Assembly (NCBI GenBank): GCA_003996215.1 | Contig: QJPP01003561.1 | Span: 62,001 to 126,000, forward strand | From: Jaltomata sinuosa | Taxonomy: Eukaryota > Streptophyta > Magnoliopsida > Solanales > Solanaceae | Direction of reading: 5' to 3' | DNA: 64,000 nt | In this document: piece by piece, positions 22,793 through 32,234 of the stretch | Layout: each line of letters starts with the position of its first letter | Position numbering within the stretch: position 1 is the first letter of the stretch | The notes under the pieces: generated by a model | The model's input: only the letters and a program-made list of their open reading frames with translations | What the model was told of the DNA's origin: nothing | Database searches by the model: none | Translations under genes and position numbers: made by a program

Positions 22793-23800
22793 TTATGTCG
22801 CAACACAAGGATGGTACCTTATGAATGAATCATTGCCCGAGGTCATGCCAATATGATTGGCACAATCCCATTCAAAACACTGAAAGTGCTTCCTCAAGAT
22901 TTTCTTCACCTTCTCTCTTTTCCATGCTGATAACATCATAGATACGTACAATTGAAGAGTGTCATTAGGATCCATGTGCATATCCACTAAATATGGTGTC
23001 TTAGACCTGATCAATCTCCTGGAATCCTTCTTACCAAAATCATTGTAGATAACAAGCTAATCTACTGGTATTTTGTCTCCAATTTCATCTCCCCATGGAC
23101 TTTCAACTAGATCATCCTTGGTAGCAATCAAAGAACACCACCCTATACTCATACGTAGAATACATTGGTTGACAAACGTTGAATGTGACCTCCTCGCTCC
23201 CCACTTGAAATTTGAGTTCTCCTAACTCAACATCAACTAAGGCTCTTCCAGTAGCTAAAAATAGGCGCCCTAAAATGATAGGCACCTCTAGATTAACATC
23301 ACAATCTAACACCATGAAATCAGCTGTCAAGATGAACTTGTCCACTTTCACCAACACATCAAACAAGATTCCCACCAAGCGCTTTATCGAATAGTAGGCC
23401 ATTAGAATCCTCATCAGTTTGGATTTAGGAGAACCTAAACCTATGATTTTGAAGATCACTAGGGGCATCAAATTGATGCTTGCCCCAAGGTCACACAAGG
23501 TATTTGTGAATAAGAAGATGCCAATGGTACAAGGGATAGTGAAAGCTCCCAGATCTTCCCTTTTTAGGGATAAATTGCTTGTCATGACAGCGCTAGAACT
23601 GTGGGACACTTAAAACGTCCCCACATAAATCACACTTTTCTTTTTGAGCAATTCCTTCATGAATTTAGCATAACCTGACATTTGCATAAGACCGTCAACC
23701 AAAAGAATGTTAATACATAATTTGCTGAAAATTTCTACAAATTTCTTAAATTAATTATCTTTCTTTTTATTGATTAACCTTTGAGGATATGGTGGAGGAC
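22793..23800 (-). pseudogene. pol: Retropepsin of the distal unit of element A, broken
   Basis: The open part 23609-23112 encodes a retroviral-type aspartic protease. CDLGAS, with catalytic Asp at residue 40 of this frame (codon near 23492), is followed by a hydrophobic strand. The PIILGRLFLATG motif of the second half comes later, then a VTFNVCQP tail. Downstream, 23014-22793 continues in another frame with a basic, tryptophan-containing tail. The frame breaks upstream of 23609 and is cut off near 23800, so the gag part is missing. Its spacing to ORF2 equals that in the proximal unit. No RT follows. Confidence 0.75.
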
Positions 23801-23845
23801 CTTTACGCAACAACCTTGGCTCACTAGGTGATATTCAAATTTTGC
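23800..23845. other. Fusion point of two A-type elements
   Basis: Left of it the sequence aligns with the protease leader at 28440-28490. Right of it, it aligns with the 3' UTR of B (around 1690). The two parts are not adjacent in a normal element, so a deletion or recombination joined them. Confidence 0.65.
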
Positions 23846-24130
23846 GCTCGTGATTCATTTAAGAACTAGCCTCGGCGTAGGCCTTTAGTGCATTTACAAA
23901 ACATGGGCAGTAAAATAATGGGGCGTGTAGGACCAACCCGGCAACACAATCTCATTAACAAAAATCAAGCCTGACAAGGGCACAAATAAGCTTAAAATAG
24001 ACTTTCATAAGAAAAAGTTTCACCAATAATGTAAATAGTTACAGGCTTCCCCAAACTTAAAGAAAGCACAACCCCGATGAAAAAAAAGTTATACAAATAA
24101 GAATGAGTGCCAAAAACTCACATAAAAGGC
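23845..24130 (-). other. Start of the 3' UTR, proximal unit of A
   Basis: It aligns in reverse with about 1440-1700 of B and includes the TAAGTTTGGGGAAG purine motif near 24047-24062. It is truncated at the fusion point before the hairpin modules. Confidence 0.65.
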
Positions 24131-25815
24131 TAATGATAATGATGACGCCTTCTTGAGTAGAATGTATATTGTGGCCTAGGAGGTTGCGGTGGTGATGGTG
24201 CCCGTGGTGGTATGTAGGCATGCACCAGATCTATTTGAAATCCTTCCAGTGATGGGATCGATAGGTCCCATCAGACTTGAATGAGTCCAGATGGCTCCAC
24301 AATCCACTATTCTGAGCAAGTCATTAACTCATGGTACGTGAACCTCGGCTGAAGTCCCCACTCGCTCACAAATGTCATAGGAGGTACCGGGTGATCTAGG
24401 ATGACTGACTCTGAAATCTCGGGAGCAGTCTCAACCAGTTCCACTTCCTCTTGTACCCCATATATTTCCTCATCACCACCGGGTCAAAATCAGTGCACCA
24501 ATCATCGGGAGGGATAGATCACCTCAGAGGGGAAATTGATCTTGGAGCCGGTAGATTAAGATCCCAAGTAGGACCCGTTGGCTTAACACATGGCATGACT
24601 TGCTGAAGCTCATCAACTTTCACTTCCATAGTGTCTATTTTATCACAAAGGTTGCTCACAGTTGACACTAAAGGTTGCAAAGTCGCTTTTATGGCAGCTT
24701 GAATCATGCATGGGATATCTTTAGCAATTTTTCCTAGACTTTCCTCATTTCGTTAAGTGAGTTGGCTAAGTGTGAGAAAGTTACCTGAAGATGAGGTGAC
24801 TGTGGGATGCACAAAGGTGGGGTTTTGCTGCCTCTTGAGAGGGAGAAGAAGTGCCCCTATGATCATGAGTAACACTTTCGTCGTGATTATTGCTTGGGAT
24901 GGTTTTGGGAGCAAATTGCTTTCAATTGACATGCGGTGCATCTGTGTCTCTCCTTTTATCTAATTGAATCATTTTGGTTGCTTGACTGATTTTATCCAAT
25001 GAGTGGATTCGCGTACATTGTTCTTGGAAACATAAGAAGCTAATGAGAGTGGGGAAAGCCATAGAGGTGCTCTCTTGTCTTGCCTTCCGCTTGATTTGCT
25101 CAACAATTATCTCTTCTTCATGCAACTGGATAATGGTCATGATATAAGAGATCACCTGTGTTTTGTGACCAGTCAGAATAAGCAGTGTGCATAAAAAATC
25201 TAGCCACACCCGAGCTTTAAACTTGAGATCAAAATAATGAATGGCTCCTTTTGATTTGGCCCAGAAAGGAGTTCCCTCAACAATAATACTTTCCACCCAC
25301 TCATACTGGTCTTCTTTTATAGCTAAACATTCCATGTAGTTTGATTCTGGAATTGTCTCATCATTCCACATAGCAAAGTGTAAGGCCGCTAGTATGACAA
25401 GTATTTCCTTTCCTCTCACCCAAACCAAATCAAGTTATGGGAGCTTTATGACTGGACCCTTATGCTTTAATATATCTTGCCTTACCCGGTATGATGCATA
25501 AAATTCCCTCACTAATTTTGGGACATATGGCCCAGGAGTTTTGGAAAAGTGGTCCCATGATCTTCCACAGAATTGTTTAGGTATGTTCGGGAGATCGTCT
25601 TCAAATGTTTCTACATTCATCCCTTTTTCTTCCAAAGTTGACCTCTTCTCCCTGAACCTCACATATTATGCATCCATCCCATCAAATCCAAAGTGCATTT
25701 CAGATTCAATTGGACCCTCCTCTTGTATGGGCAAGCACATGTTTATGGATGATGAGGCACGACTTAATCTGACCCTCTTTATGTGTGGCCTGGTGGAAGA
25801 AATGTTCCTGTAAAT
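24130..25815 (-). pseudogene. ORF2 of the proximal unit of element A, putative plant transposon protein
   Basis: The frame runs from about 25815 through REKRSTLEEKG (25660), an EFYASY segment (about 25505), VRGKEI, EDQYEWV, the RKARQE segment and a leucine-rich amphipathic stretch (24707-24600) to WDLNLP and a His-rich tail near 24200. There are stops near 25674, at 25435 and 24922, and others. It is colinear with ORF2 of B (2-1416), which lacks its 5' part only because of the window edge. Function is not known. A separate promoter is possible from the preceding spacer. Confidence 0.65.
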
Positions 25816-27648
25816 AATCATTAGTGGCAGGTACGGCTATCCAAGTACCACAATAGATTGTAGAAGAAGTTAACAACTAAAAAGAGTGGAATGCAATGGA
25901 GTAGAAATACAAAGGAATTGACTATTGGCTCATGCGGACCTCGTGCGGACCGCACCAGACAAGGTGCGCGTTGCATGAGGTGTAACATGAGCTAACAAAA
26001 ATCTTCAGGAATTTTTCATTGAGGTGAGAAGCTAGTTCAAACCGCACCACCCAAAGTGCACGTCGCACCACGCTTCACCCCTGGAAGCAGTGCACTGGCC
26101 TTCTTTTTTGACATGGTGTGATGCCTTATGCGACTCGCACATCAAGATTTATGCATCACATGCGAAATGCATGAATGCACAATTGGAATTCTTGGTTCCT
26201 TGTGTTCTTGTGAGTTATGTATGTGATCTATAGAGCAAGATGTGCTTAGGCACTTGGCACAACTCAGCAAACCAACAATATTTAAACGAAGGGGACAAGG
26301 GATATCATGACCATAAACTTTTGGGTACTCAGACTTCCCCAGATTTTCGTTGACAAATCCAACAAGCACGAAAAATGCTTATTGACATCCCTTAAGATGG
26401 ATGTTACCCCGTCTATCATTGGGAACATCAAGCCTTCACTCGCACAATGGGCACCAACAACTTTATCACAATTAATACCTTCTCGGCAAAAGATTATACA
26501 CCCAAAGGTAATTTTCAACAAAGAATCATGGGCATACAAGTAGCAAGATACAGCTCCACAAACTATTCTCAACAAAACCTCATGACTAACGATGATTTTC
26601 CCTTAAGAATGGCATCACCCGATCTTTCATCGGACCAAATCTTGCATCAATCACAAGTGGGTTACTCATACTTCATCCCAAACATAGATTTCAAGGCTAA
26701 AAATCCCTAGCAATCAACATACATGAAAAAAATTCAAATTCTACCAAGTTGACACTAAGCAAACATCTCAACACAATTCACAATTGGGGACCCAAAATTT
26801 TTGGATCTCACCCAAAATCAACATGGCAATTCTAGTTAGCATGCTTCACAATATAAGTTCCCAACCATCATATAATCAAGTATTTAACATCGGGGAACTT
26901 AGCACAAGTGAAGATTAGGCAGAGAGAAGTGAAAGTTGAAGCTTTTTAGAGTGCAACAATGGTGACCCAATTGATTTACCCAGAAAACACGATGGCGGAG
27001 ATGGTGGTAAGGTGGTAGAGATAGGTGTGGAGGAAAGGGAGAAGAATTTTTGGAGTAGTTTCATGGATTTGGAGTGGGTGATTAGAGAGAATGAGGTAAG
27101 TGGAAGAGAAAATATTGAGAAATGAGGCAATGGTGGTGGAAATCAGGTGAAAGAGAAGAAGAAAAAGTTCCGGGTCGGGTCAGTCAATGGATTAGGTCAA
27201 TTAAAATACAAATTTACCTTTGGTGTGCCACGACGCGCGATTCACACCAGCATTGGTGTGGACCACATATTGTTTTGCACCTCACATTTTTCTCTCTTCT
27301 GGGTTTTCCCAGGCTTTTGGTTTGCCATGCGATGGAGGTGCGACGCGCACTGAGGCTCGTGCATTCTGCATGGCCCAACGCATGCCACCTCAAATTTTTT
27401 AATTTCCCTTCAGGAACTCAGTTTTGTCATGCAGTGAGTTATGCGACACACACAATTGCATGTGTGGTCCGCACAATCCTTCGCACAACTTATTTTTTCC
27501 TTGCTTTCACTTGTCCATTTTTCACTTCATGTACTCATGAGACAAACCAAAAATAACAAAGGGTGAAGAAAATTAAAGAAAAAACACTTGGGTTGCCTCC
27601 AAAGAAGAGCTTGATTTTACATCGTGGCTCGATAATAGTACCTCTACC
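25816..27648 (-). promoter_or_regulatory. ORF1-ORF2 spacer with two palindrome blocks, proximal unit of A
   Basis: Blocks of GTGCGGACCGCAC-like words lie at 25925-26165 (before ORF2) and 27225-27490 (after the protease). Between them, read on the - strand, is a CT-rich leader-like stretch with no shared reading frame. The same order and length (about 1.85 kb) in the distal unit argues against random decay. Confidence 0.5.
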
Positions 27649-28554
27649 TCAAACGTTGTCGGATATTATGTTGATCCGGTTGGCATGGCCCCATACTAAG
27701 AAGGGGAATTTATCTATCAACAACTTAGAGGCATCATCATGTTGCTTAAGTATGGGCGTTTTGTCCAATTCACACTCCTCATAAGCATCATCAAGCATGC
27801 TCTCTGAGTCTATCACTGATATTACTCTCAGATCATCAGAAGGCCTTGTGGGTTGGCATACATTGAAAGTCACTAGTCACTACTTCATCCCCCACTCAGA
27901 ATTTGAGTTCTCTATGTTTGACATCAACAAGGGCCCTCCCTGTGGAAAATAGTGGTCGCCCTAAAATAATGGGTACCTCAATATCCACTTCACATTAAGA
28001 ATGAAAAAATCTGCCGGGAGAATAAGTTTATCTACTTTTACCAATATGTCAAATAGGATCCCTACCAGACGCTTGATAGACTGATCAGTCATTAGCAATG
28101 GCATATATTTAGTCTTTGGTGCGCCCAATCCTAGCTTCTTGAAGATTACTAGGGGCATCAAGTTGATGCTTGCCCCCAAGTCACATAAGGCCTTTTGGAA
28201 GACAAACATTCCAATCGTGCATGGTATAGTGAATGCACTTGGATCTTCTCTTTTCGTAGCCATATTACTAGTCATCACAGCGCTACAGCTGTGTGAAATC
28301 TCAATTGTGCCCACTTCAACCACATTCTTCTTTTTGAGTAACTCCTTCATAAATTTTGAGTACCCTGGCATTTTCATTAGAGCTTCAACTAAAGGAATTT
28401 TTATTGACAGTTTGCTAAACATGTCAACAAACTTGCTAAATTTTGGTTCTTCTTTCTTCTTATTTATCCTATGAGAGTACGGAGGAGGTCCCTTGGGAGT
28501 TATGGTTGGTATGCTTTGCACAAGAGTGGTGTATTCCTCGACATCAATGGTCAC
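27649..28554 (-). pseudogene. pol: Retropepsin of the proximal unit of element A, broken
   Basis: A lysine-rich linker (NKKKEEPKFSKF) leads into the protease. CDLGAS has its catalytic Asp at residue 125 of this frame (codon 28182-28180), followed by the VKVDKLILPADF strand. The frame is lost at about 27961, in the segment that should read like the ILGRLFLATG motif of the distal copy. It resumes as VTFNVCQP at 27873. It then ends after an acidic stretch at 27649 with no RT downstream. Confidence 0.78.
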
Positions 28555-28599
28555 TTAGGGAGAGGGGTCAACCATTTCCTTCTCATCATCACTTTCAAC

Positions 28600-30053
28600 A
28601 TTTGCCGGGGCATTCATTGCACTAAGTTCTTCCCCTACTTCCAGGGTTTCAACAACATTTTCATGCGCCCTCTCGTAATCTTTGTCATTTGGCTTCTTGG
28701 CCACTTCAACAGTAGGCTCCTTTTGGTTCACAATCGATTACATAACAGGGTCTCTCATTTCACCAGTTGTTCATCCACTCCTAGTAACAATAGCCATGAT
28801 GTGCCCATCACTTTTATGATAGTGGCATTACTAAGAAGTGATGCCTTCATCCCCGGGATTATTTGAGTGGAAAGATGATCCATTTAGTCCTCAAGTTGCT
28901 TGATGGAGGTCAAATGAGAGCTTACGATTATATGAAATGTTGAGACTTTTCCTTTAAGCTCATTTACCCCGGCATGTGTTATTTCAACTGTTTTTAGAAC
29001 CAAGGACAACATGTCCTCTACCTTAGAATGCCCGGGGTCGCTTATGGTTGGTTGGTAGAGGGAGTATGCTTTGTTTGGGGGAACATAAGGGCTTTTATGA
29101 TTGTATCGATCATCATATTTGTCCCGATCATCTCTCATCCAACCTTGATTCTCTTCCCTTGGGTGATAGTACCTGGGATGAGAACTCGCCGACACAGAGC
29201 ACAGTTTGCCATTTACGATTGTCATCAACTCATAATCACTAGCTTTTATTTTTGGCGTATTCACATAATTTACGCCATTAGCACCCACCACATGCTTTGC
29301 CAAGAGATTAATTTTGGTCATCATTTTAGCCATGGTCTCATCTTGAATTTCCCCCCTTTTTCTGATTTCATTCGCCAAGATGGATGAGGTTGCTCCCGAG
29401 ATTGGCACATCCACTTCTCTTGTATACCAAGCTTTGTTGGTTTTTGTCATTCACTCTAAGAAAGCCGAGGCAATGGGAAATTGCATGTCCATGAAAGTGC
29501 CACCTCCAAGGTTTTCAGCCACCGACTTATTCATAGAGTTCAACAACTGATAGAAGCTTTGTAGCAATACGTTATTCCACAACTCATGGTTCGCACACAA
29601 GCAAAGATTCTTTTTGACCCTTAACCAGACCTTATGTAGTGGCTCATTTGGCAGTTTTCTAAATTTGGTAATCTCGTCTCTTAGCTTCATAATTTGAGAT
29701 AGAGGAAAGAATCTCGATGTAAATGCCTCAACCAACTCGGCCCAATATGTGATTGAATCATCCGGCAACTCTTTCACCCACGCCGTGGCTTCCCCCTTCA
29801 AGCAAAAAGAGAATAGGCGTAATCAGATGGATTCTTGGGAGATATTTTTAAATATTAATGGTTGGCAAATCTCCACAAAATTACAGATATGTCGGTTGGC
29901 ATCTTCATATGCTGCTCCACTAAACATGCCCTTCTTTTGGATCAAGTGGAGCATGGTGCTAGCCACGTGAAAGACAACATTTCCCACTGTGGGAGGTAGG
30001 AGGAATGTGCCTACACCCCTTTGCATCATAGGCTCAGCCTCTTCGGCCTCCAT
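28600..30053 (-). pseudogene. gag: gag of element A, Athila-like, broken
   Basis: The N-terminal part (30053-29823) contains KGMFSGAAYEDANRHI. The gag capsid domain follows at 29801-29451, with TAWVKELPDDSITYWAEL and FFPLSQIMKLRDEI. The C-terminal part (29450-28884) has the ETMAKMMTKINLLAKHV segment, a pattern I associate with Athila/Tat gags, then a Tyr/Arg-rich stretch. I do not see a CCHC zinc knuckle. Frames change near 29810 and stops separate the pieces. The primer site and 5' LTR lie directly upstream, as expected. Confidence 0.8.
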
Positions 30054-30197
30054 TAATCAATCAACACTCTCATTGTCATCGACCTCTTTCATAGACTAGT
30101 CTGCTCAATCACAACACAAACAACAAACAAAAGTAAAAGAAATAAGAACTCTCAAAGTGACTTCAAATCAACAATAAAAAAAAGCTATCAAATCAAG

Positions 30198-30215
30198 TCC
30201 CCGGCAATGGCACCA
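30198..30215 (-). promoter_or_regulatory. tRNA-Asp primer binding site of element A
   Basis: On the + strand TCCCCGGCAATGGCACCA matches the 3' end of plant tRNA-Asp(GTC) at 16 of 18 bases, so the - strand is the primer site. It lies 4 bp inside the LTR at 30220. Confidence 0.85.
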
Positions 30216-31225
30216 TTTTTGATAAACACTCAAACGTACTTTCCCATGAGGAGGTAACAATGATCTTCAAGAAAAACACATTTATAAGTACCCAACAGAT
30301 GTCAGGGTCATACCCACAGAGACTTGTAGATAGCACAATGATGATTGTATAGAAACAATTTCATTAAGAGAGTAAGTGTTTAAATGCAAGCAAGTAAAGG
30401 ATTGGGGGGAATTGGGAATTATGTCACTAAAATCCAATTCAATGCAAGACGATAAAGTAAAACAGGTGCACAAATGAGAGTAGACGACTAGGGATGTGTA
30501 TCCAATAGGGCTTTAATATGGGATAAGTGTTTATATATTCACACTTATTCTCACTCATTGGCATAGGTAGCCTTGGTCATAAGTATGGTTGTTTATCTCT
30601 CGATCAACAACCAAATATCCGATAATCTCAGTTAGAGCACTATCGGTTAAATCATCAAACAATCAAGATCAAGCTTGGGTAGGTCACACAATCTCTAGCT
30701 TTAACCCTTAAGTGGGTGATTCCGTCGATATGAGCTATTTCTAGCCTCAAATCTGAATGTAGTCCAAAGTTCCCACAAGTAATTTCACATCTGAAACCAT
30801 GAAATTCTCTTTCAAGCAACAACATAGTCAAGTAATGAAAATTAATGTTTGCAACCACTAATTTTAGGATTAAAAGATAGTGAAACTACTAGACCCATGT
30901 AAAAAAGGTAATTATAAGCAAGAATCAACAACACCCACAACCATTTGTCAAGAACCCATTATCAACTCATCCATAGACAATTGAAATTAGCTACTCATAA
31001 TAAAGGAAAGAGATATACCAGATGTGTAAACCAGATTCCTTTTCATTCAAGTGTAATTTCAAGTTCTAAGCTCAATTTGAGTACACAAATGGTTAACCAA
31101 GATTTGGAAGAGAGAATGGATTCATACACTCTTCTTCTTGGAGAAGAAAAATTGTTCTCAAAGCTAAAATTAATTGCACAAATTCAGAGCTGAAAAAGAT
31201 CTCTCTACAATTGTGCCTAAATTGG

Positions 31226-31234
31226 CTTTTTATA
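31226..31234 (-). promoter_or_regulatory. TATA box of the A LTR
   Basis: TATAAAAAG on the - strand is the best core-promoter match in the LTR. It follows the palindrome block, as in the B LTR. Confidence 0.6.
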
Positions 31235-31269
31235 CTTTCCCAAAACGTTACTAATTTTCTGGAAAAAAT

Positions 31270-31520
31270 TGCCCTTTGGGTGGCGTGCGATGCAACGTGC
31301 GGTTTGCACTTCGTGATGTGTGCATCGCACACCATCTTCAGTTGTACCAATGACTTCAGCTAATATTGGAGGCTTCGTGTGAATGAGGTGTGGTTCGCAC
31401 CATAGGTTGTGCGCGTCTCACAATGACCGCACCCCTTAGAAGATTCTTCAATGACTTTTGTGGCTCTATGCGGCATAGGTGCGTTCCGCACCGCAGCTTG
31501 TGCGTGTCGCACAGGCACCG
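31270..31520 (-). promoter_or_regulatory. GTGCG/CGCAC palindrome block in the A LTR
   Basis: Words such as GTGCGATGCAACGTGCGG, GTGTGCATCGCACAC, GTGCGTTCCGCACCGC and GTGCGTGTCGCAC repeat. The block ends about 40 bp before the TATA box on the - strand. Confidence 0.6.
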
Positions 31521-31729
31521 CATCTCAAGGCAGAATCTCCATCTTTTCTGATCACTTCACACTTCACTCCTTTTAGGCTCTTTTTGGGTCCGTTTCCTTA
31601 TTTTCCATCATTAATCATAAGTACCTACATAGATATCAATAAAGGCCATAAGAACCTCTAATTCTATTCAAAACATAGCAATACTTAATGTATAAAGGCT
31701 CAATAAGTTGGTAAATTATCGACTTATCA

Positions 31730-32141
31730 GTGATTGAGGAAGCAAAGAATTGAAACAACTTACTCTAATCAAAAGAACAAGAAGATAAATATTTTTGGGG
31801 GGTTTTGTTTGGAAACACGAACAAAGATAAAAGTAACTAAGATAAAGAATAGGTTTGATGAATGACCTTTACAAGCAAGGATAACAATGGGATTTTGGAA
31901 TGGTATTCAATTCACATCCATACGATGCATTGCAATTCAATTTCTTGCTTCTTAATCAATCATGGGTCAATCAAAATATGCATTGTAAACTCAAGTATCC
32001 ACCAGTATCTCTCGATGATTGGAAAATATTTCTCAACTAGTTCTCTCGAACCTAGCTAAGTGTCAATAAAAATATTCCAATTTTAGGCAACACTCGAATC
32101 TTACTATTTCTAGCTCAAATCTATTAGATGAGGTTTAAAGT
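31730..32141 (-). repeat. Remnant of a D-type LTR
   Basis: It aligns with 41990-42400 of the D 3' LTR, for example gattgagg...aaagaattgaaacaactta and the region around 31885. It has no ends of its own. Element A adjoins it at 31730, and the TGTAACACT start of H adjoins it at 32142. Confidence 0.65.
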
Positions 32142-32234
32142 TGTAACACTCCGGGGGTTTATGGTTGTTTTTTTCCCCGGGTCGAACTCTTACAAGCCTA
32201 AATTTGTGAGTTTTATTTTAACACTGTGCATGAT
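32142..32234 (+). repeat. Left part of LTR-like sequence H
   Basis: It starts TGTAACACTCC, a typical LTR start, and is cut at 32234 by element E. The sequence continues at 61296 after one copy of the atgat/gtgat target duplication. Only the left end is convincing, so the LTR call is tentative. Confidence 0.4.

Larger units (their letters stand above)
4811..31729 (-). mobile_element. Element A: composite Athila-like gag-protease-ORF2 elements, interrupted by C
   Basis: Read on the - strand the order is 5' LTR (31729-30220), tRNA-Asp primer site, gag, protease, spacer, ORF2 and partial 3' UTR. After a fusion point near 23.8 kb comes a second protease, spacer, ORF2 and 3' UTR, ending at 4811 where element B inserted. 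Element C (6783-19272) interrupts the second 3' UTR. No RT, RNase H or integrase motif is visible in either unit. The two units share orientation and architecture, so I infer two neighbouring copies fused by a deletion that removed the 3' LTR of one and the 5' LTR and gag of the other. The 3' LTR lies left of the window. Confidence 0.7.
30220..31729 (-). repeat. 5' LTR of element A
   Basis: The ends are TGATAA...TTATCA, and on the - strand it begins TGATAAGTCGATAATTTACC like the B LTR. It is about 1510 bp. A palindrome block (31270-31520) lies upstream, on the - strand, of TATAAAAAG (31234-31226). Flanking bases 31730-31734 (gtgat) should be the target duplication, whose partner is outside the window. 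Confidence 0.85.

Noticed and set aside
27122..27556. 144-codon + strand ORF
   Set aside because: Antisense to the A spacer and composed largely of the palindrome block. It is not preserved in the other unit.
30198..30215. tRNA-Asp-like sequence as a possible tRNA gene
   Set aside because: Only the 3' 18 bases are present, next to an LTR, so it is a primer binding site. The same applies to 57856-57873.
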